Shown here piece by piece: positions 1 to 8,396 of a DNA stretch of 35,130 bases (its first letter is position 1; each line of letters opens with the position of its first letter). Source of the stretch: an uncultured Eudoraea sp. (GTDB taxonomy: Bacteria; Bacteroidota; Bacteroidia; Flavobacteriales; Flavobacteriaceae); contig CAMYJF010000046.1 of the NCBI GenBank assembly GCA_947258555.1, forward strand, positions 1,542 to 36,671. The letters are read 5' to 3'. A program made the position numbers and the translations under genes. The notes beneath the pieces were generated by a model. It was not told where the DNA came from. It did no database searches and worked only from the letters and a program-made list of their open reading frames with translations.

Positions 1-1
1 G

Positions 2-994
2 GTAGTAGATAACCTTAACGGTACCTATACCATTACAGACGACTTTGGTACAGCGGTAACTATTGATACGAATAATACAGTCACCACGCTGGTAGACAAC
101 GGCGATGGTAGTTTTACCTATACCTCGGAAGACGGTACGATAACGACGTTTACAGAGACATTAAGTACTATGACCGATAACGGGGACAGCACGTATACCT
201 ATACAGATGAAGATGGTACGGCAACAACCTTTACCGGTACGGACGATCAGATTGCCAATGAGGTGAATATCACTGATGCTGGCGGAAACTTTACTTCAAC
301 CGAAGTAGAAGGTGCCCTTGCAGAACTGGCAGCTCAGACTGATGATGATGTCAGTGTGACAAATACCATTGCAGGAAATCGCATTGCAACCATTTCAGAA
401 CCTGGAGTTGCAGCTATTGATATAGACGAAACAGTAACCGTATTATCACAGAATACCACTACCGGAGAAATAAGCTACACGGATGAAGATGGGGGTGCTC
501 CGGCTACTGCACAGGTTGTCAGTGGTGATGTTGGAAACGAACTTTCTGTAGGTACCGATGGAGGGGCTATGTTCTCTATAACACCTACTGAAATGGACGA
601 AGGCGGCGTGGCTTCACCTACATTGGAAAACACAGTACAAGAGGTTATTGATGCCATTGCGCCAATTACATCAAAAGCTGCCAGAATATTCTATCCACCG
701 TCAATTGCTATAGACGCATCGACGAATGGAACCTTCTCAGTAGACCTATACGCACAATATACAGCGCAATTCGGAACGCCAACAGTAGCCAGTACAGGTG
801 CTCCTGGGGCCGTCCCGACCTATGCTGCAACAGAATTGTATTACTATGTTACCTATGCAGATCCGGATGTTTTCGGCAATGGAGTCTCTGTTCTGAATAT
901 GTCGATTGATGGAAATGGAGTATTGTCCTATGAAATATTCAATCAACCTGCAGACTATAACTCTCTGATCAACGTGGTCTTTGTAGTAAAGTAA
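2..994 (+). CDS. C-terminal part of a large repeat-containing surface protein (5' truncated by window edge)
   Basis: The reading frame is open from the first bases of the window, so the true start lies outside it. The visible ~330 residues begin with about three imperfect repeats of 25-30 residues of the form [18 protein letters not shown], rich in Thr, Asp and Gly. A linker containing [14 protein letters not shown] follows, then a C-terminal domain with [11 protein letters not shown] and a hydrophobic last strand (LINVVFVVK). I recognise the style, a large Thr/Asp-rich extracellular flavobacterial protein, but not a named family. The gene lies 25 bp upstream of a sorting-domain protein, with a PorP/SprF gene after that, so it is probably a type IX secretion cargo or adhesin-like protein. 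That role is inferred from context. Confidence 0.8.
   Translation, partial: VVDNLNGTYTITDDFGTAVTIDTNNTVTTLVDNGDGSFTYTSEDGTITTFTETLSTMTDNGDSTYTYTDEDGTATTFTGTDDQIANEVNITDAGGNFTSTEVEGALAELAAQTDDDVSVTNTIAGNRIATISEPGVAAIDIDETVTVLSQNTTTGEISYTDEDGGAPATAQVVSGDVGNELSVGTDGGAMFSITPTEMDEGGVASPTLENTVQEVIDAIAPITSKAARIFYPPSIAIDASTNGTFSVDLYAQYTAQFGTPTVASTGAPGAVPTYAATELYYYVTYADPDVFGNGVSVLNMSIDGNGVLSYEIFNQPADYNSLINVVFVVK
85..240 (+). repeat. Tandem coding repeats in the large surface protein
   Basis: Two adjacent, diverged DNA copies of about 72 bp encode [18 protein letters not shown] and [19 protein letters not shown] weaker third copy ([14 protein letters not shown]) precedes them near base 11. The array probably continues to the left of the window. 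Confidence 0.65.
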
Positions 995-1019
995 TATCCA
1001 TTTAAACTTAACCGACGCG

Positions 1020-3032
1020 TTGAAACAATACACCGTATATAAGCAACTCATACTAGGAGCCATAGTATTATTCTTTGGCTCCGGCGTTGTTAATGCACAG
1101 TATTTATTACAGGCACCTGATAGCACCGATGAAAATAATTATCGCTGGTATGAGGCCTCTGATACCTCAACTGTACTCGGCACAGATTCTTTTTATGAGG
1201 TAACAGTGCCGGGTGTTTATTTCGCAACCTATGATGGAACCTTATGTGGTTCTAATGCTACGGGATATTTCATTGTAACTAATTGTAATTCCCCTTTTAA
1301 TGAGGTAACCATGGACATATCTGCCAATGTCCCTCCGGCAGCAACAGTCACCTGGAATCCCCCTATTGCCGGGGATCAAACCAGACCTACGGTCATTTCA
1401 GATCTTACGGTCCGTAGGTATACAGCTACCATATCCAAAGGGGCATGGAGCAAGGATATGCCTCGTTTTACAGTAGTATGTATTGATCAATCAGCTACCC
1501 TGGTTGATGATTTTATCACGGTATATGAGGATGAATCTATTGTTGTACCGATCTATGACAATGATAGTGATCTGCCTAGCACGGGAACATTAACTGTATC
1601 CGATCCATTGAACGGGTCAATTACTATTGATGAAAATGGAACGCCGAATGACCCAACCGATGATATTGTTACATACATACCTGATCCGGATTATCACGGC
1701 CCTGATTCCTTTACCTATGTTGTATGCAATTCACTCGGAGATTGTAGTTCTGCAACCGTGACAGTAGATGTGCTTATGGTCGTAGATACAATTGACGATG
1801 CAGTTGCAACCGATGAAGAAGTACCGGTTACTATTGATATACTGGCTAATGATACTGAGGTGCCAACAGCAGGAACGCTGACAACAACACCTCCGACAAA
1901 TGGAACCGTTGTTATCAATAATAATGGTACTCCGGGAGATCCATCTGATGATACAGTTACCTATACACCGGATCCTGATTTTGCCGGACCGGATTCCTTT
2001 ACCTATACGATATGCCACGATATAGATCGCTGCGATACGGCTACAGTAAATGTGATCGTTAACCCAATAAATACAGATCTGGATTCTGATGATGATGGCA
2101 TCGTGGATACCTTTGAAGATCTCAATTTAGACGCGGACAATGATCCATCAACAAATCCAACGGATTCGGACGGGGATGGGATACCGGACTATCTGGACAT
2201 AGATAGTGACGATGATGGAATTCCAGACAATATTGAAGCGCAAACCACTGAAGGATATATACCACCGAGCGGTAATGATGCGGACGGAAATGGTCTGGAT
2301 GATGCCTATGAATTTGGTGGCGGACTTGGATTATTGCCAGTAGATACAGACGGCGATGCTTTACCTGACTACCTGGATGATGATAGTGATAATGATGGAG
2401 TGCCGGATATAATTGAAGGACATGATTATGATTTCGACGGTGTGCCGGATGTAGTATACATAGGCTCCGATAAAGATAATGATGGTCTGGATGACGGATT
2501 TGAAGGCAGCGTAGTACTCGATATTGATGTCAATGACGAAATGGATGATCCAAGGAACGATCTTCCAAATACCGATGGCAGCGATGATCTGAATTATCGT
2601 GACATTGATGATGATAATGACGGTTTTATGACTACCGATGAAGACCTTAACACAGATGGTGATTGGTCTAATGATGATAGTGATAATGACGGTACACCTG
2701 AATACCTGGAACCGAATTCTGCAGTAGATGATATTGAGATATTCAATGTATTGACACCAAATGGAGATGGCATCCATGATGTATTGAAAATCAATGGATT
2801 AGATCCATATCCGAATAATACGATTCGTATATATAACCGCTGGGGTGTTTTAGTCTATGTGACTAAATCATACAATACGGTTGGAAATGTCTTCGATGGC
2901 ACCTCTGAAGGACGGGTCACAGTAGACCAAGAGAATAAATTACCGGTAGGTACGTATTTCTATGTTCTTGAGTTTGAAGACAATACTGGAAAGATGAATA
3001 CGTTATCTGGTTACATATATATCAATAGATAG
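1020..3032 (+). CDS. Secreted multidomain protein with TSP3-like calcium repeats and a T9SS type B (gliding-motility) C-terminal domain
   Basis: The 670-residue product starts at TTG; no ATG lies in frame near the signal peptide ([19 protein letters not shown]...NAQ). Two Ig/cadherin-like modules of about 90 residues follow, each ending in PDPD(Y/F)xGPDSFTY.(V/I)C. Next (about residues 355-570) is a long Asp-rich stretch of [12 protein letters not shown]-type repeats that match thrombospondin type 3 calcium-binding loops. The last ~85 residues ([16 protein letters not shown] ... YNRWGVLVY ... [12 protein letters not shown] ... GYIYI) are the typical gliding-motility-associated C-terminal sorting domain. 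It is therefore expected to cross the outer membrane through type IX secretion. It sits 5 bp before a PorP/SprF gene, the usual partner of type B cargo. Confidence 0.92.
   Translation: MKQYTVYKQLILGAIVLFFGSGVVNAQYLLQAPDSTDENNYRWYEASDTSTVLGTDSFYEVTVPGVYFATYDGTLCGSNATGYFIVTNCNSPFNEVTMDISANVPPAATVTWNPPIAGDQTRPTVISDLTVRRYTATISKGAWSKDMPRFTVVCIDQSATLVDDFITVYEDESIVVPIYDNDSDLPSTGTLTVSDPLNGSITIDENGTPNDPTDDIVTYIPDPDYHGPDSFTYVVCNSLGDCSSATVTVDVLMVVDTIDDAVATDEEVPVTIDILANDTEVPTAGTLTTTPPTNGTVVINNNGTPGDPSDDTVTYTPDPDFAGPDSFTYTICHDIDRCDTATVNVIVNPINTDLDSDDDGIVDTFEDLNLDADNDPSTNPTDSDGDGIPDYLDIDSDDDGIPDNIEAQTTEGYIPPSGNDADGNGLDDAYEFGGGLGLLPVDTDGDALPDYLDDDSDNDGVPDIIEGHDYDFDGVPDVVYIGSDKDNDGLDDGFEGSVVLDIDVNDEMDDPRNDLPNTDGSDDLNYRDIDDDNDGFMTTDEDLNTDGDWSNDDSDNDGTPEYLEPNSAVDDIEIFNVLTPNGDGIHDVLKINGLDPYPNNTIRIYNRWGVLVYVTKSYNTVGNVFDGTSEGRVTVDQENKLPVGTYFYVLEFEDNTGKMNTLSGYIYINR
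2080..2700 (+). repeat. Array of Asp-rich TSP3-like calcium-binding repeats
   Basis: Within the sorting-domain protein, units such as [33 protein letters not shown] and [12 protein letters not shown] recur at irregular spacing, giving GAT-rich DNA. The loops fit EF-hand-like or TSP3 calcium coordination. Confidence 0.8.
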
Positions 3033-3037
3033 GTCCT

Positions 3038-4003
3038 ATGAATTGCCCCAATCAAATACCAGGAACTGCTTTTAAATGCCTATGGGTTAGTTTATTAGCA
3101 TTGATGGTGACCACCATAACCAGTGCTCAGCAAGATGCTCAGTATACTCAATACATGTACAATACCTTATCCGTAAATCCTGGTTATGCCGGATCCAGAG
3201 GTCATATGAGTATTACAGCATTGCACAGATCACAGTGGGTAGGCCTTGACGGTGCACCTAAGACTCAAACAGTTAATTTGCATACGCCCATGGGTCAGAA
3301 TGGCCTGGGATTAGGTCTTTCTATTGTAAATGACCAGATCGGCCCAACTGCAGAAACCTATTTTGACCTGGATATTTCCTATACCATTAATCTATCAGAT
3401 GATGCGAGATTTAGCATGGGTGTTAAAGGAAGCGCCCATATGCTTGATATACGTTTTTCGGAACTCAACCAGGATATTACCAATCCGGGCGGTCCCGATC
3501 CGACCTTACAACAAGATATACAGAATAAGTTCTCACCTAATGTGGGGGCTGGAGTCTACTACCACAATCAGAGATTCTATACAGGAATTTCGGTGCCAAG
3601 ATTTTTAGAAACACAACATTTTGACGAATCATCGCTCTCTACAGCCGCTGAACAAATGAATTTCTATTGGATCGCCGGATATGTATGGGATGTAAGTCCT
3701 ATGTGGAAATTTAAACCGGCCGTTCTTGCAAAAGCCGTTCGTGGAGCCCCGCTTCAGCTCGACTTTTCTGCTAGCGCCATGTACAATGAAAAATTTATCC
3801 TGGGAGCAGCGTATCGCTGGGATGCAGCCATCAGTGGATTGGCTGGATTTCAGGTGTCCCCCGAATTTATGATCGGGCTCGCATACGACCGGGAAATAAC
3901 AGAATTAGGGCAGGCGATCTTCAATGATGGTTCATTTGAAGTGATCTTGCGCTATGATTTCATCAAAGTGCTGGAGAGTATGAAATCTCCGCGCTTCTTC
4001 TAG
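3038..4003 (+). CDS. PorP/SprF family type IX secretion system membrane protein
   Basis: The 321-residue protein has a signal peptide ending in SAQQDAQ. Directly after it comes the family signature QYTQYMYNTLSVNPGYAGSRG, followed by alternating amphipathic strands of an outer-membrane beta barrel (AGVYYHNQRFYTGISVPRF, FILGAAYRWD) and the end motif FEVILRYDF. SprF-like proteins act in secretion or anchoring of cargo with type B sorting domains. The preceding gene, only 5 bp upstream, encodes such a cargo, so the two probably form a dedicated pair. A strong hairpin terminator follows about 25 bp after the stop. Confidence 0.93.
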   Translation: MNCPNQIPGTAFKCLWVSLLALMVTTITSAQQDAQYTQYMYNTLSVNPGYAGSRGHMSITALHRSQWVGLDGAPKTQTVNLHTPMGQNGLGLGLSIVNDQIGPTAETYFDLDISYTINLSDDARFSMGVKGSAHMLDIRFSELNQDITNPGGPDPTLQQDIQNKFSPNVGAGVYYHNQRFYTGISVPRFLETQHFDESSLSTAAEQMNFYWIAGYVWDVSPMWKFKPAVLAKAVRGAPLQLDFSASAMYNEKFILGAAYRWDAAISGLAGFQVSPEFMIGLAYDREITELGQAIFNDGSFEVILRYDFIKVLESMKSPRFF

Positions 4004-4027
4004 ACGAAATCAACTTATGCTGGCCAA

Positions 4028-4070
4028 AACACCTTTTCCCTGACTTATTGGGGGAAAGGTGTTATTTTTA
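4028..4070 (+). terminator. Rho-independent terminator after the PorP/SprF gene
   Basis: A 13-bp stem (AACACCTTTTCCC paired with GGGGAAAGGTGTT, one G-T pair) has a 9-nt loop and is followed by ATTTTTA. It ends only a few bases before the GTG start of idi. Confidence 0.85.
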
Positions 4071-4074
4071 TAGG

Positions 4075-4620
4075 GTGAAAGAAGAACATGTGATCCTGGT
4101 TAACCAGGAAGATGAACCTATAGGGACCATGCCCAAAATGGAAGCGCATGAGAAAGCCGAACTACACAGGGCTTTTTCTGTTTTTATACTTAATGACAAG
4201 GGCGAGGTTATGCTGCAGCAACGAGCCGCATCAAAATATCATTCCCCTTTGTTATGGACCAATACCTGTTGCAGTCATCAGCGACTTGGTGAATCAAATA
4301 TTGAAGCCGGCAGGAGACGACTCATGGAGGAGATGGGTTTTGAAGTTCCCTTAAAGGAATTATTCTCTTTCATTTATAAAGCCCCATTTGATAATGGACT
4401 GACGGAGCACGAGCTGGATCATGTAATGGTAGGCTTCTTCAACAGCGAACCTGAGATCAACAAAGAGGAAGTAGAAAACTGGAAATGGATGGAATTAAGC
4501 GACATCCGCGCAGACATGGAATTGAACCCTGCGCGCTACACCGTTTGGTTCAGGATCATTTTCGAACGTTTTTACGACTATATTAGTAAAGAATCTATCG
4601 GAAATGAAAGTAAAAGTTAG
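4075..4620 (+). CDS. idi: Isopentenyl-diphosphate delta-isomerase type I (NUDIX)
   Basis: Interconverts IPP and DMAPP in the isoprenoid pathway, in the cytoplasm. From the GTG at 4075 the protein has 181 residues and starts MKEEHVILVN like the family. Visible motifs are the metal histidines H25 and H31 (EAHEKAELHRAF), the catalytic Cys in NTCCSH (C66, with H68), the NUDIX helix (GESNIEAGRRRLMEEMGF) and the acidic pair E111/E113 in TEHELDHV. An upstream in-frame TTG at 4048 is rejected because it lies inside the terminator hairpin of the preceding gene. The 3' end overlaps the next gene by 17 bp, suggesting co-translation. Confidence 0.93.
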   Translation: MKEEHVILVNQEDEPIGTMPKMEAHEKAELHRAFSVFILNDKGEVMLQQRAASKYHSPLLWTNTCCSHQRLGESNIEAGRRRLMEEMGFEVPLKELFSFIYKAPFDNGLTEHELDHVMVGFFNSEPEINKEEVENWKWMELSDIRADMELNPARYTVWFRIIFERFYDYISKESIGNESKS

Positions 4621-5011
4621 CAGAAAAGCACATTTTAATGCAGCCCACAGACTTTTTCGTCCCGAATGGGATGATGCCAAAAACTTAGCTGTCTTTGGGA
4701 AATGCAGCAATCCCAACTACCATGGACATAACTATGACCTGGTAGTTAGCGTCACCGGCGCTATAGATATTACTACCGGCTTTGTCATGGATATGAAAGT
4801 CCTGAAAGACTTGATCCGATCAGAAATAGAGGATGCTTTTGATCACAAAAATCTCAATGAAGAGGTGCCGGATTTTGCAGAGCTCAATCCGACAACAGAA
4901 AATATTGCAGTGGTTATCTGGCAAAAGCTCAGGCCTAATATCGATCCGGAACACAAACTGGAAGTCGTTCTTTATGAAACGCCTCGAAACTTTGTCACCT
5001 ATTCTGGTTGA
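4604..5011 (+). CDS. queD: 6-carboxy/6-pyruvoyl tetrahydropterin synthase family protein
   Basis: The 135-residue protein has the complete QueD/PTPS pattern: zinc ligands H15 (AAHRL), H40 and H42 (NYHGHNY), catalytic C34 in GKCSNPNYHGH, a DHKNLN motif, and a C-terminal glutamate in YETPRNF. These enzymes act on dihydroneopterin triphosphate to give either the queuosine precursor (QueD) or 6-pyruvoyl-tetrahydropterin. The sequence alone does not decide which. It starts inside the 3' end of idi (17-bp overlap), so the two are probably one transcript, although no direct pathway link is evident. The gene symbol is the common default for bacteria. Confidence 0.87.
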   Translation: MKVKVSRKAHFNAAHRLFRPEWDDAKNLAVFGKCSNPNYHGHNYDLVVSVTGAIDITTGFVMDMKVLKDLIRSEIEDAFDHKNLNEEVPDFAELNPTTENIAVVIWQKLRPNIDPEHKLEVVLYETPRNFVTYSG

Positions 5012-5074
5012 TCAATACATTAGTTTTAATTGCGTGCTTAGCATACTTGAAGGTACTTCTATATTTCTCTTAAA

Positions 5075-6040
5075 GTGAATTTATACCCATTGACATTCGA
5101 ACCTATCATCAAAGCCCGTATCTGGGGCGGAGATGCGCTTTGTCAAAGGTTTAATAAACCGGATATAGGGGAAGCTGCCGGCGAAAGCTGGGAACTCTCG
5201 GGCGTGGAAGGCGACATATCTGTCGTGGCAAACGGACCTTTACAAGGAAAGGATCTTAATCAGTTGATCACAGAATACGGTGAGAAACTCCTGGGTTCAA
5301 CTGTGATCCGGGAATTTGGGAATGACTTCCCGATCCTGATCAAATTCATTGATGCGCAACGAGATCTTTCCATACAGGTGCACCCCGATGATGCCCTAGC
5401 AAAAGAAAGACATGACGGCAAAGGCAAAACTGAAATGTGGTATATCATGCAAGCTGAACCTGGCGCCAGGCTATTGTTAGGGTTTGATAAGACGTATACA
5501 CAGGCACAATATGAAGCGCATCTCAAGAGTAAAACACTCCTGGATATTCTGCATCATGAAGCTGTAGAGAAAGGGAATACATATTTCATAAAAGCTGGAA
5601 CAGTTCACGCCATAGGTGCCGGGATCGTATTGGCAGAAATTCAACAGACCAGCGATATCACCTATCGCGTTTACGATTATGACAGGGTAGATTCAGAAGG
5701 CAAGACACGGGAATTGCATACAGAACTAGCCCTGGAGGCTATTGACTATGAACCGGCAACTGATACCAGGGTGATGTATGAGAAACGCAAGAACCAGTCG
5801 ACTCCCCTGGTGCACTCACCTTATTTCAATACCCATATCCTGCCTGTAGATGGTGCCCTTACACTCGACCTGGGTGACAGAGAATCCTTTACAATTCTGA
5901 TGTGTGTGGAAGGTGAAGTAAAAGTTGATTATGAAACAGACTCCATAAAATTAACTGCAGGCACTACTTGCCTGATCCCCTCCTGTTTAGCTGCGATCTC
6001 CTTGAAAGGCAGGGGAGAACTTTTGGAAATCACCCTCTGA
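5075..6040 (+). CDS. manA: Class I mannose-6-phosphate isomerase
   Basis: Zinc enzyme interconverting mannose-6-phosphate and fructose-6-phosphate, feeding GDP-mannose and polysaccharide synthesis. The 321-residue protein belongs to the short bacterial PMI type. Cupin motifs are visible: QVHPDD (Q101, H103), E120 in KTEMWYI, and H178 in AGTVHAIG. The catalytic Arg region TYRVYDYDR is present, as is a C-terminal second beta-barrel half. Translation starts at GTG (5075), preceded by an AT-rich leader; the gap to the upstream gene is 63 bp. No ATG is available near the start. Confidence 0.92.
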   Translation: MNLYPLTFEPIIKARIWGGDALCQRFNKPDIGEAAGESWELSGVEGDISVVANGPLQGKDLNQLITEYGEKLLGSTVIREFGNDFPILIKFIDAQRDLSIQVHPDDALAKERHDGKGKTEMWYIMQAEPGARLLLGFDKTYTQAQYEAHLKSKTLLDILHHEAVEKGNTYFIKAGTVHAIGAGIVLAEIQQTSDITYRVYDYDRVDSEGKTRELHTELALEAIDYEPATDTRVMYEKRKNQSTPLVHSPYFNTHILPVDGALTLDLGDRESFTILMCVEGEVKVDYETDSIKLTAGTTCLIPSCLAAISLKGRGELLEITL

Positions 6041-6054
6041 TTCCCGTACTTTTG
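6021..6054 (+). promoter_or_regulatory. Bacteroidota-type promoter of the small helical protein gene
   Basis: TTTTG (6021-6025) is followed after 21 nt by TACTTTTG (6047-6054), an exact TAnnTTTG -7 element. It ends 14 nt before the ATG at 6069. The promoter overlaps the 3' end of manA. Confidence 0.6.
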
Positions 6055-6068
6055 AGGAAACGATCATT

Positions 6069-6341
6069 ATGGCAAGTATTCGGGATCTAAAGAAAGACAT
6101 CAACAGCGTGTTAGGTGGAATCATTGAGGCTGTTTATATAGTAGAAGCAACTCAGGATAAAAAAGACTCCAAAGCAGGCACAGAAATTATCGACGGAGCC
6201 ATTAATACCTTTGATGAGTTAATGACTAAAGTGGGAGCGAAGGATGTGTCGGATAAAAAGAAACACTTCAATGACATTCGCGCCGAATTGGAAAAGAAAG
6301 CGAAAGGCTTAGCTGATAAGGTGAACAAAATGGCCGACTAG
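6069..6341 (+). CDS. Small charged helical protein, function unknown
   Basis: The 90-residue protein is Lys/Asp/Glu-rich, almost entirely predicted alpha helix, with no signal peptide or cysteine. It begins MASIRDLKKDINSVLGGIIE and ends KKAKGLADKVNKMAD, the latter with an amphipathic heptad-like pattern. It looks like a conserved flavobacterial hypothetical protein, but I cannot assign a function. It has its own exact -7 element and a single-gene layout, converging with a lipoprotein gene whose stop is 1 bp away. A basic, nucleoid-associated-like role is possible but not shown. Confidence 0.75.
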   Translation: MASIRDLKKDINSVLGGIIEAVYIVEATQDKKDSKAGTEIIDGAINTFDELMTKVGAKDVSDKKKHFNDIRAELEKKAKGLADKVNKMAD

Positions 6342-6342
6342 C

Positions 6343-7044
6343 TTATTGAGCTGCCTGCCTGCGCGAATCGATCAGACTTTTTAATCGTTTCCCATAGGTT
6401 CCGGCTAGGATACTATCCGGGAGTGCATTGTAAATGGTGTCCAGATACTTGTTCTGTACATCAGGGATCTCAATGACAGCCAGAAAAGGCGCTACATGGG
6501 AATTCCGGTTATTCAAGGCAAAATTAACGGTGTACAAATAACTTCTTAGTGTCGTTTGTTCCATACGCTTAGTCAGCGAATCTATGCGTTCAGGTGCTGC
6601 CGGTGAGGCAAGTCGCTCTTGGGCCAGTCCCAGGTATTCCGTATTAAAACGGGACATTACTTTTTTGTATTCCGTATAGATAGCATGTGATTCGGATCCT
6701 TCAATAGAAGCCTTGGTATCAAAAGCATCCCATCGGGTATTGATCGTAATTTGTCCCACTTCTCCAAAGAAAGGGATTCGGTCGTTCACTTCATTCTGAT
6801 CGGCCTTATCCAGGTAGAGATAGAACAATTCGGGATATTCCGTTGGGATTTCGAATTGGAAAGAACCATCTCCTCGTATTTCAAGTGAATCCATAGTAAC
6901 CAGGATGCTGTCCGGGACATGCTGTAAATACAAGACACCTTTTTTTAAACCGGCAACCTGTCCGCTTACGACCATTTGCTTTCCTTCTTCCTTAGAACAG
7001 CTAAATAGAAGTAACCCAATTAATACGATCCACAAATGTTTCAT
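6343..7044 (-). CDS. Lipoprotein with DUF4369 domain
   Basis: The 233-residue product has a lipoprotein signal (LLLFSC, lipidated Cys16). A DUF4369-like beta domain follows (VVSGQVAGLKKGVLYLQHV...DSILVTMDSLEIRGDGSFQFEI...FYLYLD). In Bacteroidota this domain usually sits N-terminal to a thioredoxin/AhpC domain. Here the remaining ~120 residues are helical, with no CxxC motif, so the thioredoxin part is missing. It is probably anchored in the periplasm or at the outer membrane; its role is unknown. It lies 32 bp downstream of the DUF819 gene on the same strand. Confidence 0.82.
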   Translation of the reverse strand: MKHLWIVLIGLLLFSCSKEEGKQMVVSGQVAGLKKGVLYLQHVPDSILVTMDSLEIRGDGSFQFEIPTEYPELFYLYLDKADQNEVNDRIPFFGEVGQITINTRWDAFDTKASIEGSESHAIYTEYKKVMSRFNTEYLGLAQERLASPAAPERIDSLTKRMEQTTLRSYLYTVNFALNNRNSHVAPFLAVIEIPDVQNKYLDTIYNALPDSILAGTYGKRLKSLIDSRRQAAQ

Positions 7045-7076
7045 TTATATCGAAATTTTGGTTCGGCAAGATACAC

Positions 7077-8342
7077 TTATCCCACCTGTGAAGCAACCTC
7101 CATGAGCAAGCCACACAAATAAGCTCCGGCAGTACCAACCACATAACCGAGCACGGCCAGTAGGATACCTACAGAAGTGAGGGAAGGATGAAATTCGGCA
7201 GCGACAACAGGAGCCGAAGCAGCACCGCCAACGTTGGCCTGACTTCCTACGGCAAGGAAGAAATAAGGCGCCTTGATGATCTTGGCAACCAGGATCAACA
7301 GCCCTGCGTGAATACTGATCCAAATAAGCCCAACCATGATGAGTCCTGGGTTATCCAAAAATGCCCTGAGATCCATTTTCATCCCAATGGTGGCAACCAG
7401 AATATAGATAAAGACTCCGCCCAATTTACTGGCGCCGGCACCTTCGAATTTTTTTGCTTTAGTAAAAGAAAGCATGATCCCTATGGCAGTTGCAAAGACA
7501 ACCATCCACAAAAATTTAGACCCAAGGGAGGACAATGCTTTTTCTTTATTGCGGATTACTTCAAAGCTCGCTTCAAGCCATTCGGCAAAATTATTCCCAA
7601 AGAAATGGGCGAGTCCCACCGCAGTAAATGCCAGAAAGAGCATGACCATATAATCGTTCAGACTGGCAACACGCGTAATGCGGGCTGTATATTCGGAAAC
7701 TTTCTGTTTTAACGATTCTATAGAAGAAGTATCGGATTTCAACCAGCGGTCTATGGCCGTTGATTTCCCTATACCAAGTAATAAGATGGCCATCCAAATA
7801 TTGGCAACAACAATATCTACCAAAACCATATCTCCGAATTTCTTTGGGTTGAAAGCGAAAACTTCAAGCATGGCCGCCTGGTTCGCGCCCCCTCCGATCC
7901 AACTTCCGGCAATCGTTGCCAATCCCCGCCAAACAGCATCAAAACCATTTCCGCCAACCGTCTCAGGGGAAAAAGTAGATACGATCAGTATGGCAATAGG
8001 TCCACCAATAATGATCCCAAAAGTCCCGGTAAGAAACATGATTAGCGCTTTGCTTCCCAAATTCATGATCGCTTTCAGATCAATACTTAAGGTCATCAAT
8101 ACTAAAGCGGCAGGTAATAAATACCGACTCGCAACAAAATAGAGATTGGAATCGGGTTCAGAAATTATGCCTAAACTGGTGAGAATAGCGGGTAGCATAT
8201 AACACATTAACAGGGTAGGGATGATCCTGTAAAACTTGTACCAGAAACCTTTTTTAAAGGAGGAGGTGATAAAAACGAAGCCGAGACAAAGACAGAGAAG
8301 GCCAAAAATAACCGTATCGTCCGTAAAGGGGAATTGGTTCAT
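7077..8342 (-). CDS. DUF819 family integral membrane protein
   Basis: The 421-residue protein has about 10-12 hydrophobic segments. The typical DUF819 glycine-rich motifs are present: TGTFGIIIGGPIAILI, GLATIAGSWIGGGANQAAMLE and, near the C-terminus, VGSQANVGGAASAPVVAA. The family is a predicted transporter-like membrane protein without a firmly known substrate. The start ATG at 8342 is the only reasonable one. It is followed by the DUF4369 lipoprotein gene, probably in one transcript. Confidence 0.88.
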   Translation of the reverse strand: MNQFPFTDDTVIFGLLCLCLGFVFITSSFKKGFWYKFYRIIPTLLMCYMLPAILTSLGIISEPDSNLYFVASRYLLPAALVLMTLSIDLKAIMNLGSKALIMFLTGTFGIIIGGPIAILIVSTFSPETVGGNGFDAVWRGLATIAGSWIGGGANQAAMLEVFAFNPKKFGDMVLVDIVVANIWMAILLLGIGKSTAIDRWLKSDTSSIESLKQKVSEYTARITRVASLNDYMVMLFLAFTAVGLAHFFGNNFAEWLEASFEVIRNKEKALSSLGSKFLWMVVFATAIGIMLSFTKAKKFEGAGASKLGGVFIYILVATIGMKMDLRAFLDNPGLIMVGLIWISIHAGLLILVAKIIKAPYFFLAVGSQANVGGAASAPVVAAEFHPSLTSVGILLAVLGYVVGTAGAYLCGLLMEVASQVG

Positions 8343-8396
8343 ATGAGTCGGGTTGATTCACCCAAATATAGGAATATTGCGCTATCAGGGGCCGAC

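Noticed and set aside
2361-2777. Long antisense open frame across the TSP3 repeats
   Set aside because: It is a by-product of GAT-rich codons in the sense gene; its protein is Ile-rich low-complexity with no family features.
4048-4074. Upstream TTG start for idi
   Set aside because: The codons fall in the loop and 3' arm of the preceding terminator, and the added residues do not match the family.
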